A stretch of DNA of 64,000 bases from Segatella copri (GTDB taxonomy: Bacteria; Bacteroidota; Bacteroidia; Bacteroidales; Bacteroidaceae), in assembly GCF_026015295.1 (NCBI RefSeq), contig NZ_JAPDUW010000002.1, positions 62,001-126,000 on the forward strand, in the 5' to 3' direction. This document shows, piece after piece, positions 9,746 to 17,410 of the stretch. The notes under the pieces were generated by a model, which did not search any database, was not told the DNA's origin, and was given only the letters and a program-made list of their open reading frames with translations. Positions within the stretch are counted from its first letter, which is position 1. Each line of letters opens with the position of its first letter. Position numbers and translations under genes: made by a program.

Positions 9746-10798
9746 ATGATTATTAATTATACGTATATCATAATCATGGCCGGCGGTGGTGGCAGCCGCT
9801 TCTGATCAATGTCAACCCCAGATTACCCAAAGCAGTTCATTGATGTGATGGGAGTGGGTCGTTCCCTCATTCAATTGACGGTAGATAGATTGAAGCCAAT
9901 CTGTCCTGTCGAAAACATGTGGGTGGTGACAAACGAGAAATATATCAGCATTGTCAAGGAGCAAATCCCTGACATGCCAGTAGATAACATATTATCAGAG
10001 CCGGAGGCACGCAATACCGCTCCATGTATCGCTTATGCCTGCTGGAAGATCCAGAAGAAGCATCCTGATGCCAACATCGTGGTGACACCATCCGATGTCC
10101 TGGTCATTAATACCTCGGAGTATCAGCGAGTGCTCTGCAAGGCATTGAGCTATACATCCGATAAGAACGCCATCGTTACTATCGGAATTAAGCCGAGCCG
10201 CCCGGAAACAGGTTATGGCTATATCGCCGCAGCAGAGCCAACATCCGTAGATGAAATCTACAAGGTAGAGGCTTTCAAGGAAAAGCCAAACCTGGAGACT
10301 GCTGAGCAATACCTTGCCGCTGGTAATTACTATTGGAATGCCGGAATCTTCGTATGAAACATCGATACCATCAGCAAGGCAATCCGAACCTTCCAGCCAA
10401 ACCTTGCCAGCATTATGGATGAGATGGCTCCTTCTTTCTATACTGAACAGGAGAAAGAGGTAGTCGGCAAACTCTTCCCAACCTGCGAGAAGATAAGCAT
10501 TGACTATGCCGTGATGGAGAAGTCTAAGGATATCTATACCCTGCCAGCCGAGTTCGGCTGGAGCGACTTAGGTAGTTGGGGCAGCCTCCGCACCTTGCTT
10601 CCACAGGATGAGGCTGGCAATGCCAAGGTAGGAAAGGACATCCGATTGTATGAATGCAAGAACTGCGTGGTTCATGCAGCCGACGAAAGCAAGGTGGTAG
10701 TTCAAGGCTTGGATGGCTATATTGTAGCCGAGAAGAATGGGCAATTGCTTGTCTGCTCTTTGAAAGAGGAACAGAGAATTAAAGAATTCGGAAAATGA
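9746..10798 (+). pseudogene. manC: Mannose-1-phosphate guanylyltransferase with two in-frame TGA codons
   Basis: Read from ATG 9746, the frame gives MIINYTYIIIMAGGGGSRF, then TGA at 9803 where the family has W of the conserved GSRFWP motif, then continues SMSTPDYPKQF. A second TGA at 10355 stands in YYWNAGIFV-stop-NID where the family has another W. Both are explained by single G-to-A changes in TGG. Otherwise the 350-codon frame is intact and the family motifs are kept (MAGGxGSRF, SEPEARNTAP, FKEKP, GWSDLGSW). The working enzyme makes GDP-mannose, precursor of GDP-fucose and similar donors. As written, the gene cannot produce it; a second copy elsewhere would be needed. Confidence 0.85.
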
Positions 10799-10816
10799 TA
10801 AATAATATAAATTTAA

Positions 10817-11911
10817 ATGACTGAAAATATGTTGACACCAGAAAAAAAACAAAAGATTGAAGATCAGATAGAACTTCAACAGAACGCAATTTCATATGAT
10901 ATGAAAGAGTTTACAATAGAATTGTATGTTAATAAATATCTTAAGGATATAGATAAAGAAGATAACGAACTGTATGTTCCTGATTATCAAAGAGAATTTA
11001 TTTGGGATGATAGACATCAGTCTCGTTTTATTGAAAGTCTTTACTTAGGATTACCAGTCCCTTTTATGTTTTCAGCAGAAATTAAAGAGAGTGGAAGATT
11101 GGAAATTGTAGATGGTTCGCAGCGAATTAGAACTTTGGCTGCATTCTTATCTGACGAACTAACTTTATCCCATTTGGAGAAACTTTCTGAAATGAATGGT
11201 TGTAAGTATTCAGAACTTCCTGTTGGCTTACAAAGAAGCTTTAAAAATATATCAATCAGAATGGTTGTGTTATCTGCTAAAGCTACAGAAGATGTAAGAA
11301 ATGAAATGTTTGACCGTATAAACACAAGTAGTGTGCCTTTGCTGCCGATGGAAACGCGTCGAGGAATTTATAAAGGTATTTTTACTGATTTTATTGCAGA
11401 ATTGGCAAAAGAACCTAGATTTAAGAAACTTTGTCCACTGGCAAATTACATGCAAAATAGAAGGGAAGAAGAGGAACTCTTGTTGAGATTGTTTGCTTTT
11501 AGCGAGATATTCCCTTCGTTTTCGATAGTAGAGAACAAAGGGGTTGCTAAATTTTTGGATAATTACTTGGCAGAAAAAAATAAAACCTTTAACAAAAATG
11601 AAAAGGCCGTACTGAAGAAAAATTTTTATAATCTTATAAATGCAATAGAAAAAATATATCCTAATCAAGGCTTTGCAAAGACAAAGATGGCTATAGGAAT
11701 TTCTAAGCCATATTTTGAGGCAATTGCCGTTGGTATATATTTAGCCCTTATTGATAATCCTGATATTAACTTAGTAGCGAAGAAAGAATTGATTATAGAC
11801 AAAAATAACAGAAATGAATTCTTTAAGTTAATTGAAGGTCGATATCGAACTCATACAGCTCAAAAGATACGTAATAGAATTGAATATGTAAAAAATCTGT
11901 ATCTTAAATGA
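10817..11911 (+). CDS. DUF262 domain protein (ParB-like fold), candidate effector
   Basis: 364 residues. The DUF262 hallmarks are present: PDYQREFIWD (about residue 55-64), SLYLGLPVPFMF and EIVDGSQRIRTLAAF (about 97-110), a DGQQR-type nucleotide-handling motif in its DGSQR form. GmrSD-type restriction proteins and several anti-phage proteins use this domain. The C-terminal DUF1524/HNH nuclease of GmrSD is not seen here. Its stop overlaps the start of the HEPN gene (ATGA at 11908), so the two form a unit. The pair is AT-rich and interrupts the polysaccharide genes, which suggests horizontal gain. Role as a defence or toxin component is inferred. Confidence 0.75.
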   Translation: MTENMLTPEKKQKIEDQIELQQNAISYDMKEFTIELYVNKYLKDIDKEDNELYVPDYQREFIWDDRHQSRFIESLYLGLPVPFMFSAEIKESGRLEIVDGSQRIRTLAAFLSDELTLSHLEKLSEMNGCKYSELPVGLQRSFKNISIRMVVLSAKATEDVRNEMFDRINTSSVPLLPMETRRGIYKGIFTDFIAELAKEPRFKKLCPLANYMQNRREEEELLLRLFAFSEIFPSFSIVENKGVAKFLDNYLAEKNKTFNKNEKAVLKKNFYNLINAIEKIYPNQGFAKTKMAIGISKPYFEAIAVGIYLALIDNPDINLVAKKELIIDKNNRNEFFKLIEGRYRTHTAQKIRNRIEYVKNLYLK

Positions 11912-12579
11912 TAATAGATAAAAATTTTAAAATGCGGGTGGAGGACATTAATGAAATTTTCACCATGCTTTCATTTGTATTAAAGCTAGAGTCACACAAA
12001 AACAAGCCATTGTTAAATGATGATACAAAAGAAGAATTGTATGTTACTCAAGAAATGCAGTGTGTGTTAAAAGCTCAATTTCTCTTGGTTCTATATAATT
12101 TAGTAGAATCAACTGTAAATGATTGTTTAAATGCATTATATGATGCTGTTTTTGATGACAACTTGACATATTTTTCCCTATCAGATGATATGAGAAAAAT
12201 GTGGAGAAGTCATATGAAACGTCGCAACCATCCAAGTTTTGATAAGCCAGATGATGAGATAATGACTATGAAAATTAAATTTGAGGAATTGGCTGTTAAT
12301 ATATCAGGTAGCTTAGATATTAGAAAAATTTTTGAAATATTCCAAAAACATGGTTGTCCTTTAGATGATAAAGATAGAGGTGAGTTTTCTAATAGTTTTT
12401 TAATTGTGAAAAATCGTAGAAATATGTTAGCTCATGGTAACATTTCATTTTCTCAATGTGGTGCTTGTTATATGCTAACCGATTTGGAAAGGTTTAAAAA
12501 TCATATTATTACTTTTATGCAGATGGTTACAACGACGATGAAACAACACATTAGTGATCATAAATATAAACGATATTAG
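11908..12579 (+). CDS. HEPN domain protein (MAE_28990-like), partner of DUF262
   Basis: 223 residues, mostly alpha-helical. Near residues 167-176 it has NRRNMLAHG, which contains the R-x4-H motif that forms the active site of HEPN ribonucleases. The general layout (long helical N-terminus, YNLVESTVND, then the RxxxxH helix) fits the MAE_28990/MAE_18760 HEPN-like family. HEPN proteins are common RNases in toxin-antitoxin and abortive-infection systems. Start ATG 11908 overlaps the DUF262 stop; ATG 11932 is an alternative. Activity is inferred from the motif only. Confidence 0.7.
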   Translation: MIIDKNFKMRVEDINEIFTMLSFVLKLESHKNKPLLNDDTKEELYVTQEMQCVLKAQFLLVLYNLVESTVNDCLNALYDAVFDDNLTYFSLSDDMRKMWRSHMKRRNHPSFDKPDDEIMTMKIKFEELAVNISGSLDIRKIFEIFQKHGCPLDDKDRGEFSNSFLIVKNRRNMLAHGNISFSQCGACYMLTDLERFKNHIITFMQMVTTTMKQHISDHKYKRY

Positions 12580-12592
12580 GGCGATAATAGAA

Positions 12593-13348
12593 ATGAAAAC
12601 AGTAGAAATCTTAAATATTGAAATTCAGAACATTACCCGTCAGGAACTCTTGGAGAACTTGAAGGAGGGTGTTCTTGTGACTCCTAATCTTGACCATCTG
12701 ATTAAACTTCAGAAAGACAAGGAGTTTTATGATGTATATCAGAAGTCGGAATGGGTGGTGTGTGACAGTAAGATCCTCTACCTGTTCGGTAAGTTGTTGA
12801 AGACTCCAATTAAGGAAGCGATTCCGGGTTCCAGCTTCTTCACCTCTTATTATATGTATCATAAGGATGATGCTGACTGCAAGATATTCCTGCTTGGTGC
12901 CAAGGAGGGTATTGCAGCCAAGGCTATGGAACGTATCAATGAGAAGGTGGGGCGCCAGATGGTGGTAGGTGCTCATTCTCCTTCCTTTGGCTTCGAGAAG
13001 CATGAGGATGAATGCGAGGAGCTGGTTCGCATCGTGAACGAGAGTGGTGCTAATGTGCTGCTCGTTGGTGTGGGTGCTCCAAAGCAGGAGAAGTGGATAA
13101 TGAAGTATCGTGATAAGATGCCTGGAGTAAAGGTGTTCATGGCTCTGGGTGCTACCATTGACTTCGAAGCTGGAACATTGAAACGTGCGCCTAAGATTTG
13201 GCAGAAAATCGGTATGGAGTGGCTGTATCGTTGCATGAAGGAGCCAAAGCGCCTCTTCAAGCGTTACTTCGTGGATGATATGCAGTTCTTCTATTACTTT
13301 GGTAAGCAGCTCTTGGGAATATACAAGGATCCTTTCCGAAAAAAGTAG
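12593..13348 (+). CDS. WecG/TagA/CpsF family glycosyltransferase (GT26)
   Basis: About 251 residues starting MKTVEILNIEIQNITRQE at ATG 12593. This start avoids overlap with the HEPN gene and matches the family's usual length. Signature stretches are TPNLDHLIKLQKDKEFYDV, the SEWVVCDSKIL segment, and GVGAPKQEKWIMKY near residue 159-172. Family members transfer a ManNAc-type or related sugar to a lipid-linked acceptor at the membrane. It continues the polysaccharide locus after the DUF262/HEPN interruption and has the higher G+C of the core genes. It converges on a tiny - strand gene with only 2 bp between stops. Confidence 0.88.
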   Translation: MKTVEILNIEIQNITRQELLENLKEGVLVTPNLDHLIKLQKDKEFYDVYQKSEWVVCDSKILYLFGKLLKTPIKEAIPGSSFFTSYYMYHKDDADCKIFLLGAKEGIAAKAMERINEKVGRQMVVGAHSPSFGFEKHEDECEELVRIVNESGANVLLVGVGAPKQEKWIMKYRDKMPGVKVFMALGATIDFEAGTLKRAPKIWQKIGMEWLYRCMKEPKRLFKRYFVDDMQFFYYFGKQLLGIYKDPFRKK

Positions 13349-13350
13349 GA

Positions 13351-13443
13351 TTACTTTCTTCGGAAGAACTTACATAGCAAGGCTATCGGAAGAAGGATGA
13401 TAGCTGCTATGTAGGATAATATGATGCGTATGGCTTGCTTCAT
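13351..13443 (-). CDS. Putative 30-residue membrane microprotein
   Basis: A - strand frame too small for usual gene calling: MKQAIRIILSYIAAIILLPI, then ALLCKFFRRK and stop. It is one hydrophobic helix with a lysine near the N-terminus and a strongly basic C-terminal tail, so a single-pass inner-membrane peptide is likely. A full promoter lies directly upstream (TACTTTTG at 13449-13456 and TTTG at 13476-13479 with a 19-bp gap, on the - strand), leaving almost no leader before the ATG. Function is unknown. The match of promoter, start and amphiphilic layout makes chance less likely, but there is no homology evidence. Confidence 0.5.
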   Translation of the reverse strand: MKQAIRIILSYIAAIILLPIALLCKFFRRK

Positions 13444-13448
13444 GCGTG

Positions 13449-13479
13449 CAAAAGTACAACTTTATGTTGAAACAACAAA
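13449..13479 (-). promoter_or_regulatory. Bacteroidetes-type promoter for the 30-residue microprotein
   Basis: On the - strand, TTTG (13479-13476) and TACTTTTG (13456-13449) are 19 bp apart, matching the -33/-7 pattern of Bacteroidetes primary promoters. The ATG at 13443 lies only 5 bp past the -7 box, so the mRNA would be leaderless or nearly so. Confidence 0.55.
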
Positions 13480-14801
13480 AGATTTTCATTGATTTCTTGC
13501 GATTCTGTATTGGTTCTGTCAAGGAGATTCCTGGTTCTTTGAAGGAAGCGGATTGGCAGGAATTATATGCTATTGCCAAGAAGCAATGCCTGGTGGGTAT
13601 TCTCTTTGATGGTATCAAGAAGTTGCCTGCTGAACATGTAGGGATGAAGAAGGAACTGCTGCTTCAATGGATGGCAGAAAGCCAGATGTTGGAGAATGCG
13701 AATGTTCGGCTGAATGATGCTGCCATCCAGGTTTCTGAGTGGTTCCGGAAAAAGGGATTCAGAACCTGTATCCTGAAAGGGCAGGGGAATGCATTGATGT
13801 ATCCGAATCCTTATTCTCGTACGCCTGGTGATATTGATATCTGGGTAGAAGGTGGAGATAAACGAGTTATCTCCTTTGTCCGCTCTATCTCGCCTCATGA
13901 AAAGGCGTGCTATCACCACATCGAGTTCCCATCGTATAAGGGTATTGAGGTGGAAGTGCATTATCGCCCTAGCTTCCTGTTGTGTTTCTGGCATAACAGA
14001 AAGCTTCAGAAATATTATGAGAGGGTGAAGGAGGAGCAGTTCTCGCATCGGGTAATGTTGGGGGAACAAGGTGAGATTGCGATTCCGACAGCGGAATTCA
14101 ATCTCATCTTCCAGTTAACTCATATTTATGCTCATCTGATGAATGAGGGGATTGGGTTAAGGCAGCTTCTGGATTACTACTATGTTCTTTGCGACTTTTA
14201 TAAAGTCTATCAAAATTTTTCGAAAACCCACCCGTCCTCCCTTACCCTTAAGGGAGGCTCCACCGCTTTCCCCAAGCCCCTTTCCCCTCAGGGGACAGGG
14301 GATGTAACCGCTCCTCCTCGTCGCTCGGAACCGCTACGCTCTAAGGATGGCGGACCAAAGCGGTCTTCGCCAAATTGTGCGGGATGGGACCGCCGGGATG
14401 CTATTGGGGATATGACTTTTGCAACTGCTGCTCGCTCTTCTTTTGCTGCCAATTCTTCTGCAGCTATCGATAGGGTGCAGAAGGAATTGAAGGAGTTGGG
14501 ATTGTGGAAGTTTGCCGGGGGTATCATGTATATCATGCAGGAGGTGTTCGGCATGCCTGCCTCTCGCCTTATTGTTCCTCCGAATGAGAAGTATGGTAGG
14601 TTTGTGCTGAATGAAGTGCTGGAAGCCGGGAATTTCGGAAGGCATGATGCCCGGAATCGGTTTGGTAGGTCACAGCTTGGACATAATCTCCAAAGGGTGT
14701 ATCGGGATATAAGACTCGTGAGGTATTTTCCTGCTGAGGCTCTATGCGAGCCTTTGTTTAGGATATGGCACTTCTTCTGGAGGCTAAAATATAAAAAATA
14801 A
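13464..14801 (+). CDS. Nucleotidyltransferase family protein (NTF_2-like) carrying an in-frame repeat insertion
   Basis: About 445 residues from ATG 13464. The N-terminal half shows the family: WQELYAIAKKQCLVGILFDG, then FRTCILKGQGNALMYPNP, RTPGDIDIWVEGG with the D-x-D metal motif, and a later VEVHYRPSFL. These are PF14907-type predicted nucleotidyltransferases common near Bacteroidales polysaccharide loci. Residues of about 250-335 are unlike the rest: low-complexity, Ser/Arg/Pro-rich, and encoded by a repeat found again at 35.6 kb. After it the family resumes (KELKELGLWKFAGGIMYI) to the end, so the insertion is in frame and the protein may still be made. Substrate unknown. Confidence 0.75.
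   Translation: MLKQQKIFIDFLRFCIGSVKEIPGSLKEADWQELYAIAKKQCLVGILFDGIKKLPAEHVGMKKELLLQWMAESQMLENANVRLNDAAIQVSEWFRKKGFRTCILKGQGNALMYPNPYSRTPGDIDIWVEGGDKRVISFVRSISPHEKACYHHIEFPSYKGIEVEVHYRPSFLLCFWHNRKLQKYYERVKEEQFSHRVMLGEQGEIAIPTAEFNLIFQLTHIYAHLMNEGIGLRQLLDYYYVLCDFYKVYQNFSKTHPSSLTLKGGSTAFPKPLSPQGTGDVTAPPRRSEPLRSKDGGPKRSSPNCAGWDRRDAIGDMTFATAARSSFAANSSAAIDRVQKELKELGLWKFAGGIMYIMQEVFGMPASRLIVPPNEKYGRFVLNEVLEAGNFGRHDARNRFGRSQLGHNLQRVYRDIRLVRYFPAEALCEPLFRIWHFFWRLKYKK
14299..14394 (+). repeat. Dispersed repeat, copy A, inside a coding region
   Basis: This 96-bp core matches 35593-35688 with only three mismatches. The wider insert runs from about 14205 to 14460 and includes small inverted repeats (CCCTTAAGGG at 14245, GGGGACAGGGG). 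It is read through in frame here. Confidence 0.85.
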
Positions 14802-14912
14802 AATAATCAAATAATTAATTGAAATAATTCTGTTTATGTTTATCGAGATGCAGATAGGTAATCAGCTAGATGAGGTTGACTGTCTGCACTTCGATTATCA
14901 ATGATAATCATA

Positions 14913-16152
14913 ATGAAGAAAAAAGTATTTGTAAGCGGTTGCTATGACCTGCTGCATTCCGGTCATGTGGAGTTTTTCCAGCAGGCATCACAGTATGGTG
15001 ACCTGTATGTGGGTATCGGATCGGATGCTACTTATCTGGAGTATAAGCATCGCAAGCCTATGTTTCCGCAGGAGGAAAGGCTATTCATGGTCAAGAATAT
15101 CAAGGCGGTGAAGGATGCGTATATCAATGAGGGAAGCGGAGTCATCGATTTCCTGCCTACTCTTGATAAGGTGAAACCGGACGTGTTTGTGGTGAACGCT
15201 GAAGGTGGGTCTGATGAGAAACGTAGGATCTGTAAGGAAAGGGGCATCGAATATGTCGAACTCCAGCGCACGCCTCATGCTGGTTTGAAGGCACGTTCTT
15301 CTTCTGACTTGAAGAAGGCGTTATCGAATGTATCTGAGAATTCGGCACAGGAGGCGGGGATTCCTACCCGTCTGGATCTGGCTGGATCTGGCTGGTACTT
15401 GGATTGACCAGCCTTATGTAAGCATGCATCATCCGGGATGGGCGATTACCATCTCGCTGGAACCGACCTTTGAGGTGCGCGACCGCTGCGGTCTGTCTAC
15501 CTCTACCCGTAAGATGATTCAGAAGATATGGCCGGTGAAGTTGCCGAAGATGGACCCGGAGATGCTCGCCCGACTGGTATTCTGCTTTGAGAACAATCCG
15601 GAGCGTCATGACGGTATCATCTCGGGTGCCCAGGATTCTATCGGTATCTGTGTTCCCGGTCTGGTGCGTCATTATTATGACAATAACTTCTGGCCGGAGA
15701 AGATAGAGAGTACGCAGGATGAGATGACCCTCCGTTTCCTGGAAGACCATCTGGTGATGATTCCGATGGAACCGAGACGGCCGGGATGCAGTGTGGTGGA
15801 AGGTAAGGATATCACGCCTGAGAAGGTGAAGGCGCTGGCTGATGCGGCTGATGCCTGCTGGAAGGCGATTCTGGCGCACGACCTCGATGCCTTTGCTGCA
15901 GCATATAGGGCATCTTTCGAGGCCCAGATTGCGATGTTCCCGGGTATGGTGAATCCGTCTGTCAACGGTGTGATAGAACCGGAGGCGAGTGTACAGCCGA
16001 TGATAGACCGCTACAGCAACATGGAGGAGGTTCTGGCATGGAAGATGCCGGGAGCCGGTGGCGGCGGTTATCTGGCACTGGTAGTAAAGGACAGTCTTAA
16101 ATTTGCTGAGAATCATGACGAAGCCATCCATCTTCAGATACGAAGGGCATAA
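14913..16152 (+). pseudogene. Bifunctional nucleotidylyltransferase-GHMP kinase, split by a 10-bp tandem duplication
   Basis: The first part (ATG 14913 to stop 15407) is a cytidylyltransferase-like domain: KVFVSGCYDLLHSGHVEFFQ has the HxGH motif. The rest, in another frame to 16152, is a GHMP-kinase-like domain starting RLDLAGTWIDQP and ending with the glycine-rich GAGGGGYLALVV motif. The frames meet at 15372-15395, where CTGGATCTGG is present twice. Removing one 10-bp unit restores R-L-D-L-A-G-T-W-I-D and a single 409-residue frame. The intact enzyme would phosphorylate a sugar and activate it to a nucleotide sugar; the sugar may be fucose-like since a FucP-type transporter follows and overlaps by 38 bp. 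It is off as written. Confidence 0.8.
15372..15395 (+). repeat. 10-bp tandem duplication (2.4 copies) causing a frameshift
   Basis: CTGGATCTGG occurs twice in a row and is followed by CTGG. The extra unit shifts the frame and brings in the stop at 15405. Loss of one unit would restore the fusion protein, so this could be a reversible switch or a recent lesion. Confidence 0.85.
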
Positions 16153-17326
16153 CTATCTGGTGCCCTTCCTCATCATCAGCAGCCTCTTCTTCATGTGGGG
16201 CTTTGCTCATGGCATCCTCGAAGTGCTGAATCCGCATTTCCAGGAGTCGTTCCATATCAGCAAGGCGATGTCGGCCCTGACGCAGACTGCTGTCTATGGT
16301 GCCTACTTTCTGATGGCGCTGCCTGCCGGATGGATTATCCGGAAGTGGGGCTACAGGAGGGGAGTGATAACAGGACTGGTTCTCTTCGGTATCGGTGCTC
16401 TGATGTTCATACCGGGAAGCAGGATCAACAGTTTCTACTTCTTCGTTCTGTCGCTGTTTGTGATAGGATGCGGACTGACCTGTCTGGAAACGAGTGCGAA
16501 TCCTTATACTACGGTACTGGGACATCCTGACAAGGCAGAGAGCAGAATCAACCTGTCGCAGTCGCTCAATGGTATCGGATGGATTGTAGGACCGCTGGTT
16601 GGCGGACAGCTTCTGTTCTCGGGTGTCAACATCGCCATTCCTTATGCCCTGGTGGGTATCTTCGTGCTTGCTGTGGCGCTGGTTCTGTCAAGAATCAAGT
16701 TGCCGGACCCAAGGAGAGCGCATGAGGCGGATACGAACGAGAAGGTGGAGGAGAAGCCGATGCGAGTGATGGCATTCGGTTTCGGTATGCTGACCTTGTT
16801 TCTTTATGTGGCTGCCCAGACGGGTGTGAACAGTTTCTTCATCAACTATGCAGAGGAGAGTATTCATATAGAGAAGCAGACTGCCAGTCTGTATCTCGCC
16901 TTTGGCGGAATGGGTCTGTTCTTTATCGGCCGACTGGCTGGTGGTGTCATCATGAATTATATCCAGCCAAGGCTGGTGCTTCTGGTCTGCGCCATCCTCA
17001 CCTTTGTTGCTACATTGATTGTGGTGGTATGTAGTGGAACCTTATCTCTCATTGCGTTTTTCGCCCTGTATCTGGGAGAGAGCATCATGTTTCCGACTAT
17101 CTTCTCGCTGGCATTGAGGGATGCGGGTACAAAGACCAAACTTGCCTCTTCATTGCTTATCATGACGATAGTGGGTGGTGCGGTTGCTCCTGTAATCATG
17201 GGGTATATTGCGGATACTACGGGGAGTATGGCGATTGAATTTCTTATACCGCTGGTATGTTATGGGGTGATTGGAGGGTATGCTGCATTGCCTAGATACT
17301 CTTCGACTGATGTCGAGAGGGGCTGA
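16115..17326 (+). CDS. Sugar:H+ symporter of the MFS, FucP-like
   Basis: About 403 residues with some twelve membrane helices. N-terminal YLVPFLIISSLFFMWGFAHG, then GAYFLMALPAGWIIRKWGYR, and the LETSANPYTTVLGHP stretch are hallmarks of the FucP subfamily, which imports L-fucose, glucose or galactose with protons across the inner membrane. The ATG at 16115 lies within the 3' end of the kinase gene in another frame. The tight overlap suggests transport and activation of one sugar. The high G+C is unlike the AT-rich gene that follows. Confidence 0.88.
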   Translation: MTKPSIFRYEGHNYLVPFLIISSLFFMWGFAHGILEVLNPHFQESFHISKAMSALTQTAVYGAYFLMALPAGWIIRKWGYRRGVITGLVLFGIGALMFIPGSRINSFYFFVLSLFVIGCGLTCLETSANPYTTVLGHPDKAESRINLSQSLNGIGWIVGPLVGGQLLFSGVNIAIPYALVGIFVLAVALVLSRIKLPDPRRAHEADTNEKVEEKPMRVMAFGFGMLTLFLYVAAQTGVNSFFINYAEESIHIEKQTASLYLAFGGMGLFFIGRLAGGVIMNYIQPRLVLLVCAILTFVATLIVVVCSGTLSLIAFFALYLGESIMFPTIFSLALRDAGTKTKLASSLLIMTIVGGAVAPVIMGYIADTTGSMAIEFLIPLVCYGVIGGYAALPRYSSTDVERG

Positions 17327-17410
17327 AAGAGTGATGAATTTAGGAAATGCTTATAATGAGTTTGTTTTAGGGGTTGGAGGTTCAGCCCATTTTATAAGAT
17401 ATATGAGATT

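Noticed and set aside
9803..10357. Reading TGA as Trp (recoded stop) in manC
   Set aside because: Both TGA codons lie at conserved Trp sites and a third TGA breaks the frame at 35147, but other genes in the window use TGG for Trp and TGA as ordinary stops (for example 7628, 11909). Plain nonsense mutations are simpler.
13563..14069. 168-codon - strand frame inside the nucleotidyltransferase
   Set aside because: Antisense to conserved motifs of the + strand gene and low in coding character.
15364..16131. 255-codon - strand frame inside the kinase
   Set aside because: It is antisense to a recognisable GHMP-kinase domain, His/Arg-rich with no family, and has no promoter. It is a by-product of GC-rich codon use.
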